Source: a virus. From it: 30,151 bases of DNA. The stretch spans positions 1 to 30,151 of the IMG/VR virus record IMGVR_UViG_3300043409_000209. One strand, given 5' to 3'. Under the pieces are notes generated by a model. The model was not told where the DNA came from, ran no database searches, and saw only the letters and a program-made list of their open reading frames with translations. Every line of letters starts with the position of its first letter. The first letter of the stretch is position 1. Below are positions 15,439 through 21,605 of this stretch, piece by piece. The position numbers were made by a program, and so were the translations under genes.

Positions 15439-15654
15439 CTAATGCAACTCAGGCCATATTTGTTGCCAATTACGAACCATTTTACGATTCCATTTGCCAT
15501 CAGATTTTTTTTCAAGCTCGGCGGCAATCCACACCAGTTGGTAACCAGGCAGCCCGTTATGTTTCCATTGACTGACGGCAGCTGGCGAAACTCGGCACAT
15601 CTTTGCTACGGCAAACGTGCCACCTAAACAATTGATGATTTCTGTTGTATTCAT
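15439..15654 (-). CDS. small Cro/YdaS-like helix-turn-helix regulator
   Basis: 71 residues. Residues 7-34 (INCLGGTFAVAKMCRVSPAAVSQWKHNGLP) show a clear helix-turn-helix in which AVAKMCRVSPAAVSQWK is the two-helix core, as in Cro and YdaS-type phage regulators. The rest is a short basic tail ending in WQQIWPELH. The gene is divergent from the ERF operon across 113 bp carrying two operator-like sites. No ribosome-binding site precedes the ATG, and a TAAGAT -10-like hexamer (15666-15661) would place transcription start on the A of the ATG, suggesting a leaderless message like lambda cI from PRM. No CI-type protease-domain repressor was found in the window. Confidence 0.8.
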   Translation of the reverse strand: MNTTEIINCLGGTFAVAKMCRVSPAAVSQWKHNGLPGYQLVWIAAELEKKSDGKWNRKMVRNWQQIWPELH

Positions 15655-15655
15655 G

Positions 15656-15673
15656 TAGATATCTTAACATGAC
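15656..15673 (+). promoter_or_regulatory. operator-like site 2, at the HTH gene start
   Basis: TAGATA TCTTAA CATGAC keeps the left half and most of the centre of the 17817 palindrome. It sits directly against the start codon of the HTH gene, over its likely -10. An inverted pair CTTAACA (15663-15669) and TGTTAAG (15705-15711) links this site with site 3. Confidence 0.45.
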
Positions 15674-15694
15674 TGTTTCTATTTGCAGAATCAT

Positions 15695-15726
15695 TTGACG
15701 AATCTGTTAAGTTGGCTTAATATCTA
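15695..15726 (+). promoter_or_regulatory. ERF-operon promoter with operator-like site 3
   Basis: TTGACG (15695-15700), 17 bp and TAATAT (15718-15723) form a candidate sigma-70 promoter for the ERF gene. The -10 is embedded in AAGTTG GCTTAA TATCTA (15709-15726), whose right half and centre equal the perfect palindrome at 17817-17834. The geometry is the same as at the - strand cluster promoter. Confidence 0.55.
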
Positions 15727-15767
15727 TCTTACTGGCATACCCGTCAGGATTTAATATAGGTGCATAA

Positions 15768-16379
15768 ATGAACGTTTACCAAGCAATTTCCGCAGTACAA
15801 AAAGACCTTTCTACACAAGGCATTTCAAAAGACCGTAAAAATATGCAAGGTTCGGGATACGCTTTTAGAGGTATCGACGATGTGTATAACGCTCTTGCAC
15901 CATTCTTAGCAAAGCATGGTTTGTGCATACTCCCTAGAGTTTTAAACAGGGAATCAGTCGAGCGTCAAAGCAAGGCTGGCGGCGCATTGTTTTACATTAC
16001 CGTTGAGGTCGAGTTTGACCTAGTTGCAGCTGACGGTAGCAAGCACACAATTAAAACGTTTGGCGAGGCTATGGATAGCGGTGACAAGGCTACTAACAAA
16101 GCTATGAGCGCGGCTTATAAGTATGCGTGTATGCAGAGCTTTTGTATTCCGACTGAAGGCGATAACGATGCCGACGCACAAACGCACCAGGTGGCGCCAA
16201 AGGTTGAAAAACCTAAGGGCATTGAAATGGATCACACCAAAGCGTTGATGGCCTCGGCAGTGAGTTACGAAAACCTGAAAGACATTTTCAAAGAGGCTTG
16301 GGTGTCTTGTCTTAAAGAACAGCAAATTCCACTGAAAGCTGCATACGACGAATTTAAAGCAAACTGGGAGATTATTTAA
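15768..16379 (+). CDS. erf: ERF-family single-strand annealing protein
   Basis: 203 residues. The ERF core is clear: an N-terminal helix (MNVYQAISAVQKDLS), then GSGYAFRGIDDVYNALAPFLAKHGL, a strand pair with ALFYITVEVEFDLVAADGS, and the conserved segment GEAMDSGDKATNKAMSAAYKYACMQSFCIPTE. ERF proteins form rings on single-stranded DNA and anneal complementary strands during phage recombination or genome circularisation. The C-terminal 50 residues are more variable. AGGTG precedes the start. The stop overlaps the SSB start by one base (TAATG), forming a recombination operon with SSB and the nuclease at 16956. Confidence 0.9.
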   Translation: MNVYQAISAVQKDLSTQGISKDRKNMQGSGYAFRGIDDVYNALAPFLAKHGLCILPRVLNRESVERQSKAGGALFYITVEVEFDLVAADGSKHTIKTFGEAMDSGDKATNKAMSAAYKYACMQSFCIPTEGDNDADAQTHQVAPKVEKPKGIEMDHTKALMASAVSYENLKDIFKEAWVSCLKEQQIPLKAAYDEFKANWEII

Positions 16380-16816
16380 TGGCAAACGACTTAAACCGCT
16401 GCGAGTTTATTGGGCGATTGGGCAAAGACCCGGAAGTACGCTATACCGCTGACTCTAATGCAATCTGTAATTTCTCAATTGCGGTGGGTTACAAAACCGC
16501 AACCAAAGAAACGACAGAATGGGTCAGGATCACGGCGTTTGGCAAGTTGGCAGGAATATGTGCCGACTATTTAAAGAAAGGCTCACAGGTCTTTGTAGCG
16601 GGTCGTATGACTACTCGCAAATGGCAGAACAAAGATGGCGTAGATCAATATACAACTGAGGTGGTTGCTGACCAAATGCAGATGCTTGGTGGTCGGCCTG
16701 TTGAAGATGCACCGCCAGTTGCTACGCCTGCGGCAAAACCAGACGGCGGCTATCGAGCCATGAAAGAAGGTACGTTTGTTCCGATGGAATCTGACTTTAA
16801 TGACCCACCGTTTTAA
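16379..16816 (+). CDS. ssb: single-stranded DNA-binding protein
   Basis: 145 residues. A full OB-fold SSB domain spans about residues 1-105: NRCEFIGRLGKDPEVRY at the start, FSIAVGYKT, EWVRITAFGKLAGICADYLKKGSQVFVAGRM and the final WQNKDGVDQYTTEVVADQMQML. A short Pro/Ala linker leads to the acidic tip DFNDPPF, close to the usual DDIPF tail that recruits partner proteins. It works with the ERF annealing protein encoded just upstream. Overlaps the next small ORF by one base. Confidence 0.93.
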   Translation: MANDLNRCEFIGRLGKDPEVRYTADSNAICNFSIAVGYKTATKETTEWVRITAFGKLAGICADYLKKGSQVFVAGRMTTRKWQNKDGVDQYTTEVVADQMQMLGGRPVEDAPPVATPAAKPDGGYRAMKEGTFVPMESDFNDPPF

Positions 16817-16959
16817 TGACTCAAACAGAAGAAGCAATACTTATTTCTTGGCGCATCCAGCAATGGTACGAGGGCATGGTCTTAGACGCTAGGGCCATGC
16901 AAGATTTACAGGATGCAATCGAAATGCTTAAAACGTTAGCTAAACAGGTAAACAAATGA
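16816..16959 (+). CDS. small hypothetical protein in the recombination operon
   Basis: 47 residues, starting in a TAATG overlap with the SSB stop and ending in an ATGA overlap with the nuclease start. It begins MTQTEEAILISWRIQQWYEG and is a helical, acidic-to-neutral protein with a regular hydrophobic pattern. The two tight overlaps argue that it is translated. No family is recognised; a small adaptor for the recombination proteins is possible. Confidence 0.6.
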   Translation: MTQTEEAILISWRIQQWYEGMVLDARAMQDLQDAIEMLKTLAKQVNK

Positions 16960-17690
16960 TAATTAAATCAGCAGACTCAGAAAGTGGTCATTGGTACGCA
17001 GCTGACGGTTCACCAGCGTATCGGGTTATTGGTAAGAACGGTAAAGAGCGTAACACCAACGTGCGTGACGCAAGAGAGCGTGGATTAGTACCGTCAGTTA
17101 CAACTATCTTAGGTATTATTGCCAAGCCTGGCCTTAATACTTGGTTGCAGCAACAGGTGTTATTGGCTGCGCTGACGTTGCCACGCATTGCTGGCGAAAC
17201 AGAAGAAAACTGGTTAGAACGGGTTATGTCAGACAGCAAGAGTACAGGCCGTGACGCTATGGACAGAGGCACACAAATGCATGGTGTGCTTGAACGGTAC
17301 TACAGCGGCGAAAGAGACGAATACCCTGTTTACGTTGACCAAGTTGATTTTGCAATTCAAACACATTTCGGGCAAGATCAAAAATGGGAAGCAGAACGTT
17401 CGTTTGCTTACAAAGGTTTTGGTGGAAAAGTTGATTTGATTGCTGAGAATGTTGTAATTGACTTCAAAAGCAAAGACAAAATTGACAAAGTTGAACCTTA
17501 TCATGAACAGATTATGCAGTTGGCTGCTTACCGTTACGGACTTGGTAAACCGACCGCTAGGTGCGCTAACGTTTATTTCACAGCTGCTGGTGGCGTAAAG
17601 TTAATTGAACACTCAGAGGATGATCTTGCAGCGGCTTGGGATTGTTTTCAATACTTGCTGGCGTTTTATAAGCGCAAGAACAACCTATAA
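16956..17690 (+). CDS. PD-(D/E)XK nuclease (RecB/Cas4-like exonuclease)
   Basis: 244 residues. The nuclease core is visible in order: RGTQMHG with His109, Glu147 (AERSF), GGKVDLI with Asp160, VVIDFKSK with Asp169 and Lys171, and QLAAYRYG with Gln188. These are the metal-binding and catalytic positions of the RecB-type PD-(D/E)XK family. With ERF and SSB upstream it probably supplies the 5'-3' exonuclease step that exposes single strands for annealing, in the way lambda Exo pairs with Beta. It is the last gene of its operon; a terminator follows 38 bases after the stop. The N-terminal SVTTILGIIAKPGL is also typical of this phage family. Confidence 0.88.
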   Translation: MIIKSADSESGHWYAADGSPAYRVIGKNGKERNTNVRDARERGLVPSVTTILGIIAKPGLNTWLQQQVLLAALTLPRIAGETEENWLERVMSDSKSTGRDAMDRGTQMHGVLERYYSGERDEYPVYVDQVDFAIQTHFGQDQKWEAERSFAYKGFGGKVDLIAENVVIDFKSKDKIDKVEPYHEQIMQLAAYRYGLGKPTARCANVYFTAAGGVKLIEHSEDDLAAAWDCFQYLLAFYKRKNNL

Positions 17691-17727
17691 TTAACTGTCG
17701 GTGTTGTTCACTCCTTGTTCCATCGAC

Positions 17728-17750
17728 CGCCCCGTAATTGGGGCGTTTTG
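17728..17750 (+). terminator. rho-independent terminator after the nuclease gene
   Basis: A six-base-pair GC-rich stem, CGCCCC (17728-17733) with GGGGCG (17740-17745), has a six-base loop and is followed by TTTTGTTGT. It closes the ERF-SSB-nuclease transcript. Confidence 0.85.
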
Positions 17751-17779
17751 TTGTAAAAACCCAAATAAATTAAAAATAA

Positions 17780-17807
17780 TTGCAAAACTAGGGTAAACAC
17801 CTATGCT
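17780..17807 (+). promoter_or_regulatory. candidate sigma-70 promoter of the small early genes
   Basis: TTGCAA (17780-17785) and TATGCT (17802-17807) are spaced by 16 bp in AT-rich DNA just after the terminator. Transcription would start near 17814, immediately before the palindrome at 17817-17834. Other -10-like hexamers overlap, so the exact start is uncertain. Confidence 0.45.
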
Positions 17808-17816
17808 TTTATTATT

Positions 17817-17834
17817 TAGATAGCTTAATATCTA
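17817..17834 (+). promoter_or_regulatory. operator-like site 4, perfect palindrome TAGATA-GCTTAA-TATCTA
   Basis: The outer six-base halves are exact reverse complements. The GCTTAA centre is shared with sites 1 and 3 and differs by one base in site 2. It lies between the candidate promoter and the first small early ORF, where a bound repressor would block transcription. Confidence 0.65.
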
Positions 17835-17837
17835 GTC

Positions 17838-17879
17838 ATGGCAACAACGCCATACAACAAATACAGGTACATAAAATGA
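17838..17879 (+). CDS. possible 13-residue leader peptide
   Basis: An ATG at 17838 opens a 13-codon frame (MATTPYNKYRYIK) whose TGA overlaps the ATG of the next ORF (ATGA). It is rich in Tyr and Lys. There is no clear ribosome-binding site. It could be a coupling or attenuator leader or simply chance; the overlap is the only support. Confidence 0.2.
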   Translation: MATTPYNKYRYIK

Positions 17880-17880
17880 A
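17860..17880 (+). repeat. 21-bp direct repeat, copy 1 (translation leader)
   Basis: The 21 bases here are identical to 18021-18041. They contain the ribosome-binding bases CAGGT and the start ATGAA of a small ORF. A related leader (ATATAGGTGCATAAATGAA) precedes the ERF gene at 15752-15770. Confidence 0.85.
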
Positions 17881-18022
17881 TAAATTAATTAAACAGTTTG
17901 TAGCTTACCCATCAGAGCAAACACGGTTGAGGTTGCAAAACTATATAAACAAGCACCCAATTTGGGCGTTTAGAGCATCACTAAACACTCAGGAATTTCT
18001 TAAAATTAACGGTTTTATTTAA
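17876..18022 (+). CDS. small early protein, paralogue A of a tandem pair
   Basis: 48 residues, beginning MNKLIKQF and ending FLKINGFI. Comparison with the next ORF shows the shared pattern MNKLI-x-x-F-x-x-x-PS, then Y-x-x-KH in the middle and FL-x-x-NGF at the end, so the two arose by duplication. It is basic and helical with no known domain. It is the first gene behind the 17817 operator, so likely expressed early and strongly. Confidence 0.65.
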   Translation: MNKLIKQFVAYPSEQTRLRLQNYINKHPIWAFRASLNTQEFLKINGFI

Positions 18023-18041
18023 TACAGGTACATAAAATGAA
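18021..18041 (+). repeat. 21-bp direct repeat, copy 2 (translation leader)
   Basis: Identical to 17860-17880 and lying 161 bp downstream. It overlaps the stop codon of paralogue A and carries the ribosome-binding site and start of paralogue B. Confidence 0.85.
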
Positions 18042-18186
18042 CAAACTTATTCAAGCATTTAAAGCAGACCCATCAGACAAAAACCGTGAGAAATTAGCGG
18101 CTTATTTGCAAAAACACATGATGGCGATTTGCATGGCAAGCCCCGAAGAACAACAATTTTTAAAAGCCAACGGGTTTAAGGGATAA
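18037..18186 (+). CDS. small early protein, paralogue B of a tandem pair
   Basis: 49 residues, beginning MNKLIQAFKADPSDKN and ending FLKANGFKG. It shares its start, PS motif, KH pair and FLKxNGF ending with paralogue A while the middle has diverged (Met-rich here, HMMAICMASPE). The pair's shared 21-bp leader shows that the duplicated unit included the ribosome-binding site. Function unknown. Confidence 0.7.
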   Translation: MNKLIQAFKADPSDKNREKLAAYLQKHMMAICMASPEEQQFLKANGFKG

Positions 18187-18189
18187 GCC

Positions 18190-18453
18190 ATGAAATACTC
18201 ATACATTCAATTAACAGACGAAGGCAAGCGCCAATTGATGCGTGAACTTAGCCGTGAGCTTACCGACAAAAAGATTGCAGAGCTCATGGATCAATTTGCT
18301 GATGGCGTAAAAACAGACAGCAACGGCGAACCGTACATCAAGATTGACCGTGACGATGTGCTGATGTGTGCTGTGCCAATGTACACACACTTTATTGACA
18401 TCAACCACATTGAAACCGTGACAGCTAACGAGGAGGATGGCAGCGATGAATAA
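18190..18453 (+). CDS. small acidic hypothetical protein
   Basis: 87 residues, starting four bases after the previous stop. The first half is charged and helical (MRELSRELTDKKIAELMDQFADGV); the second has strands with YIKIDRDDVLMCAVPMYTHFIDI and an acidic tail (ANEEDGSDE). No domain is recognised. Part of the dense early-gene row; overlaps the next gene's start by eight bases. Confidence 0.65.
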   Translation: MKYSYIQLTDEGKRQLMRELSRELTDKKIAELMDQFADGVKTDSNGEPYIKIDRDDVLMCAVPMYTHFIDINHIETVTANEEDGSDE

Positions 18454-18643
18454 GCGTAACTGGCCCTTTCTAACGGACTTGGGCGATCCTAACTGGACAG
18501 GTCGGACCACTCGCACAATGCGTAACCAAACACGTTATTCGGCAGCTGACGAACGCATACCGCCTATTGCTTGGGTAATGGGTTTGTTGGCGTTGGCTTT
18601 AGTGTTTGGTTTCTTTCCCTTTCTAAGCTTGGTGATGCAATGA
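18446..18643 (+). CDS. small C-tail-anchored membrane protein
   Basis: 65 residues from the ATG at 18446, chosen over one at 18437 because AGGAGG (18431-18436) is nine bases from the former and touches the latter. A polar, Arg/Thr-rich N-terminus (residues 1-40) is followed by one strong membrane segment that reaches the C-terminus (WVMGLLALALVFGFFPFLSL). Small early membrane proteins of phages often act in superinfection exclusion or host takeover, but nothing here proves that. Overlaps the next start (ATGA). Confidence 0.65.
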   Translation: MNKRNWPFLTDLGDPNWTGRTTRTMRNQTRYSAADERIPPIAWVMGLLALALVFGFFPFLSLVMQ

Positions 18644-18858
18644 ACGAACGAATAAAAGAATTGGCTGAACAGGCGGGTTTTGATAAACATCATGTTGCAT
18701 ATGACACTAGGATTGAACGCTTTGCCGAGCTAGTGCGCCAAGATGAGCGTGAGGCTTGTGCGAAGATTGCTCTTAAATATGAGCCAACTGAACGACAACC
18801 TTACGTTACTTATGCCGCAGATGAAATCAGAGCAAGGGGTAATCATGGACAAGATTGA
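18640..18858 (+). CDS. small conserved phage protein (MNERIKELAEQAGF type)
   Basis: 72 residues from the ATG at 18640 (overlapping the previous stop). The pattern MNERIKELAEQAGF, FAELVRQDEREACAKI and a closing ADEIRARG is common among small early proteins of phages and prophages of Proteobacteria. It is helical and has no assigned function. The resemblance is one of the few hints of host group in this window. Confidence 0.75.
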   Translation: MNERIKELAEQAGFDKHHVAYDTRIERFAELVRQDEREACAKIALKYEPTERQPYVTYAADEIRARGNHGQD

Positions 18859-19066
18859 TTTAATTATTGATGCGTTAAAAAATTGTTCGGCCTTTAAACC
18901 CAAAAAATATTATGAAATTGACAAAGCTCTTGCCGCAGCTTATGAGTTAAAAGCGTTGCAACCAGTTGGTGTTTTTGAATACGACGCAGAAAACAAAGTT
19001 TGGGAAGAATTAACGCCAAATTGTGAAGGTGTAAAACTTTACGCATTGGACGAGGTGACAAAATGA
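18845..19066 (+). CDS. small hypothetical protein
   Basis: 73 residues from the ATG at 18845, which has AAGGGG seven bases upstream; a longer frame upstream would overlap the previous gene heavily. A helical N-terminus (MDKIDLIIDALKNC) is followed by a region with VGVFEYDAENKVWEEL and VKLYALDEVTK. Phages of Proteobacteria carry similar short proteins in early regions; function unknown. Overlaps the next start (ATGA). Confidence 0.65.
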   Translation: MDKIDLIIDALKNCSAFKPKKYYEIDKALAAAYELKALQPVGVFEYDAENKVWEELTPNCEGVKLYALDEVTK

Positions 19067-19359
19067 AGCAAGTCGCTCGCAACACCGATCCCCTTACCAG
19101 TTGGGCTGCTGCTGACTCTGCAAAGGCTTTAGCGGCTCAACACGCCACAATCATTATTCAAGCCTTATGCAAGTATGGGGCAATGGGAAAAGATGGTATA
19201 GCCACGATTACAGGACTTGATGGCAACCAGGTTGCGAGGCGGCTTAGTGAATTAGAACGCAACCACGAAATTTTGCTAACTGGTCGCAACGTGCAAAGCA
19301 AAAGTGGTCGGGCCGAACGAGAATGGAAAGTTATGCCTAAACAGATGGATTTGATATGA
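19063..19359 (+). CDS. winged-helix DNA-binding protein
   Basis: 98 residues. The opening KQVARNTDPLTSWAAADSAK is a motif I associate with phage winged-helix proteins. The body (IIIQALCKYGAMGKDGIATITGLDGNQVARRLSELERNHEILLTGR) is a clear helix-turn-helix with a wing, with GLDGNQVARRLSELE as the recognition helix region. It may act in replication or transcription of early genes. AGGTGACAAA precedes the start. Overlaps the next start (ATGA). Confidence 0.7.
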   Translation: MKQVARNTDPLTSWAAADSAKALAAQHATIIIQALCKYGAMGKDGIATITGLDGNQVARRLSELERNHEILLTGRNVQSKSGRAEREWKVMPKQMDLI

Positions 19360-19988
19360 GCTACATCATTGGCAACTTACCGCCCATCAAGTGTTTTGTG
19401 CGGCGTGAATTTTTATACAACTTTGAGAAAGGCCACGGTGAACTTGAGCCTGCCATTTGGGTAAGCATCAAAGCGATCCGTGGGCAAGTGTTTCGCATTG
19501 AAAGTTTGTTGCCAAGATACGGCGCACTTTACGACAAATTGCCACTTCATGCATATGTTTGGAATACTGAGCATGGGGATTTGCATTATGACATTTTGCA
19601 ACTTTGGGATTGCATGGGCTACAGGTTTACTGTCCACGAAAAGATTGGCTTGCGTAATCTTGGGGTTAAATTTTTAGGCAAAGACAAAGAATGGCATTTT
19701 GGTAAATACTTGTTTACGGTAGATTTTTGCGCCGACGGGATGGATGTGGACACAGGATTTACTGAAGTTGCTGAAGAACACAAATCGTTTAACTTTATCC
19801 GGTTAGAGAATGGTCAGTTTGCAGCGCAGCCTAATAACCGATGCCTTTGGTACGACCAGTCGCTTATTCCATCTGAAACAATGTTCCCAGACTTTCAAGC
19901 ATCACGCCACATCTGGACAGTAGACGGGTCACGCAAATGGGCAGTAGGTGACGATTGGTTCTATGACATTGGGGAACGTAATGAGTGA
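19356..19988 (+). CDS. conserved phage hypothetical protein
   Basis: 210 residues, starting in an ATGA overlap. It contains CFVRREFLYNFEKGHGELEPAIWVSIKAIRGQVFRIESLLPRYGALYDKLPL-type text in the first third, unusually rich in Trp, Tyr and Phe throughout, with strands alternating with short helices. I recognise it only as a conserved early protein of aquatic phages; no catalytic motif is evident. Its size and lack of low complexity suggest a folded enzyme or binding protein. Confidence 0.65.
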   Translation: MSYIIGNLPPIKCFVRREFLYNFEKGHGELEPAIWVSIKAIRGQVFRIESLLPRYGALYDKLPLHAYVWNTEHGDLHYDILQLWDCMGYRFTVHEKIGLRNLGVKFLGKDKEWHFGKYLFTVDFCADGMDVDTGFTEVAEEHKSFNFIRLENGQFAAQPNNRCLWYDQSLIPSETMFPDFQASRHIWTVDGSRKWAVGDDWFYDIGERNE

Positions 19989-20310
19989 TTACAGCCCACA
20001 TCCAGCGATTGAATACATTTGGGACAATGCGCCGGCATATGCCAAAGCAAAGGGCGAACTGGCGCAACTGGAGGCGTTCAAGTCAAGCCTAAAAGCCATT
20101 CTGATGAAAGAATCAGGCGAAACTAGCATTGGAGGCCAAGAGCGAGAGGCTTATGCTAACCCAAAGTATCAAACCCATTGTGATGCAATTGGGGCAGCAA
20201 CCGAGCAGGCCGAGTTGCTTAAATGGCGTATGACTAGCGCACAGATGCGATTTGATGCCTGGCGCACCGAGCAGGCCAGTAACCGACAAATTGAGAAAAT
20301 AACCAAATGA
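19981..20310 (+). CDS. small helical phage protein
   Basis: 109 residues from the ATG at 19981, which overlaps the previous stop by eight bases. Mostly helix: a first helix pair with AYAKAKGELAQLEAFKSSLKAILM, a short REAYANPKY segment and a long second helix (EQAELLKWRMTSAQMRFDAWRTEQAS). The helix-YANPxY-helix pattern occurs in several small phage replication-region proteins whose role is unknown. Overlaps the next start (ATGA). Confidence 0.65.
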   Translation: MSDYSPHPAIEYIWDNAPAYAKAKGELAQLEAFKSSLKAILMKESGETSIGGQEREAYANPKYQTHCDAIGAATEQAELLKWRMTSAQMRFDAWRTEQASNRQIEKITK

Positions 20311-20477
20311 GAACACTCACGGCTTATTTTTCTGTTAATGAAGAAACTAAAATTAAATACTCAGAGTCGTTTATAGCTACACATTGGGTAATTCAAGCCG
20401 ATATTTTGGGTGATTTGATTGCTGAATTACAGAAAAAATACGAATCAATCATTATTGAACAGAGAAAAACCAAATGA
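20307..20477 (+). CDS. small hypothetical protein
   Basis: 56 residues, bounded on both sides by ATGA overlaps. It begins MRTLTAYFSVNEETK and ends IIIEQRKTK, with a beta-like first half and a helical second half. No family is recognised. The paired overlaps are the main evidence that it is translated. Confidence 0.55.
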   Translation: MRTLTAYFSVNEETKIKYSESFIATHWVIQADILGDLIAELQKKYESIIIEQRKTK

Positions 20478-20647
20478 AAGATTATTCTGAAAGCCTAATT
20501 AAACTTAAAGCAATGATTCATCAATACCAAAAACTTGTATTGCAGGGCAAATATGACGCAGCCGCTGACGTTGCGGTGGATATGCAAATTGTGGTGGTTG
20601 ATCTTCAAGAATGGACTGAGGCTCAAGTTGACCAAAGCGCAGCGTAA
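20474..20647 (+). CDS. small helical hypothetical protein
   Basis: 57 residues, starting in an ATGA overlap and overlapping the Ref-like nuclease gene by 20 bases. It begins MKDYSESLIKLKAMIHQYQK and continues helical with a valine-rich stretch (DMQIVVVDLQEW). No family is recognised. Confidence 0.55.
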   Translation: MKDYSESLIKLKAMIHQYQKLVLQGKYDAAADVAVDMQIVVVDLQEWTEAQVDQSAA

Positions 20648-20894
20648 ACACTTTGAGAAACTAGCAAATCTTGGTTGCTCACTTTGCAGGCACTTGGGAT
20701 ACGGGGAAACGCCCAGCCATTTGCATCACATACGACGATTAGGAATGAAACGTGAAAATTCGCCGGTTATACCGTTATGCCCAAATCATCATACCGGCAA
20801 TGATGGGGTACATGGACTGGGCAAAAAGGCGTTTGCTCAAAAGTATGGGGTTACAGAAGAAGATTTATTAGCCCAAACTGAGGCGTTATTGTGA
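20628..20894 (+). CDS. Ref-like HNH nuclease (recombination enhancement function family)
   Basis: 88 residues from a TTG start at 20628, chosen because GAGG (20618-20621) lies six bases upstream and the protein then begins MTKAQRKHFE, the usual beginning of this group. Zinc-binding and HNH positions are visible: Cys17-x-x-Cys20, HLHH at 31-34 and CPNHH at 51-55, with GVHGLGKKAF after it. Phage P1 Ref is a RecA-dependent HNH nuclease of this family; the present protein is the short form common in phages. Placed beside RusA, it probably acts in recombination or repair. Confidence 0.82.
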   Translation: MTKAQRKHFEKLANLGCSLCRHLGYGETPSHLHHIRRLGMKRENSPVIPLCPNHHTGNDGVHGLGKKAFAQKYGVTEEDLLAQTEALL

Positions 20895-21241
20895 TCGCTA
20901 CCTTGCAACTGCCATTACCGCCAAGTGTAAACACTTACTGGCGCAACTTTAGAGGCAGGACAATACTTAGTCAGGGCGGGCGAGATTACAAACAAGCGGT
21001 GCAAGAGTACGTTACGGTCAACAAAGTGCCTAATTTTGGTTCAAACAGGCTTATGGCGATCATTACAATATTCCCAAGGGATAGGCGCAGCATTGACCTA
21101 GATAATAGGCTAAAAGGCTTATTTGATGCTTTGCAAGATGCCGGCGTGTTTGACGATGACGGACAATTTGACAAAATAGAGATTGCAAGGGGGTCGATTA
21201 AATCAGGCGGCGGTTGTACAATTGTTATAGCTACCTTGTGA
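20891..21241 (+). CDS. rusA: RusA-family Holliday junction resolvase
   Basis: 116 residues, starting with GTG in a GTGA overlap. It has the family's opening LPLPPSVNTYWR and the acidic catalytic cluster SIDLDNRLKGLFDALQDAGVFDDDGQ, with Asp69, Asp71 and the Asp88-90 group at the positions of the three essential aspartates of RusA. It resolves four-way junctions made during recombination or replication before packaging. It continues the recombination theme set by ERF, SSB and the PD-(D/E)XK nuclease. Confidence 0.9.
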   Translation: MIATLQLPLPPSVNTYWRNFRGRTILSQGGRDYKQAVQEYVTVNKVPNFGSNRLMAIITIFPRDRRSIDLDNRLKGLFDALQDAGVFDDDGQFDKIEIARGSIKSGGGCTIVIATL

Positions 21242-21248
21242 GGCCACT

Positions 21249-21605
21249 ATGGATTATCCTGCCGTTTTCGTGTCTACTTTGTTCCACAGCGGGACAAACG
21301 CACACTTTCAACATTTAATGACCGATAGCTACGCAAAGCACGTTGCGCTGGCTGAGTATTACGATGGCATTGTTGATTTGACAGACAAATGGGCCGAGGC
21401 TTATCAAGGGTCTTATGAAATCATTAAATCCTATCCAAAAGATTTTCATTTAGCTACTGACCCCGTAAAATACATGACGAGCGTCAAAGCATTTGTTAAA
21501 GACATTCGAACCGAGTTGCCACAAGATTCAGAACTATCTAACATTGTTGATGAAATTGCAGGATTGATTGACAGTACGCTGTACAAGCTCAAATCATTTA
21601 AATAA
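21249..21605 (+). CDS. DUF5856-like helical phage protein
   Basis: 118 residues, all helical. The pattern LFHSGTNAHFQHLMTDSYAKH, then ALAEYYDGIVDLTDKWAEAYQG and YEIIKSYP, is that of a small family known in many phages (DUF5856), whose four-helix layout and conserved His/Glu/Asp recall ferritin/Dps-like bundles. That fold link is inference. AGGCCAC precedes the ATG. It is the last gene before the homing endonuclease. Confidence 0.72.
   Translation: MDYPAVFVSTLFHSGTNAHFQHLMTDSYAKHVALAEYYDGIVDLTDKWAEAYQGSYEIIKSYPKDFHLATDPVKYMTSVKAFVKDIRTELPQDSELSNIVDEIAGLIDSTLYKLKSFK

Noticed and set aside
15426-15441. A possible fifth operator (GGCTTAATCAGTCTA)
   Set aside because: Only the centre CTTAA matches; it overlaps the 3' end of the HTH gene and has neither proper half-site.
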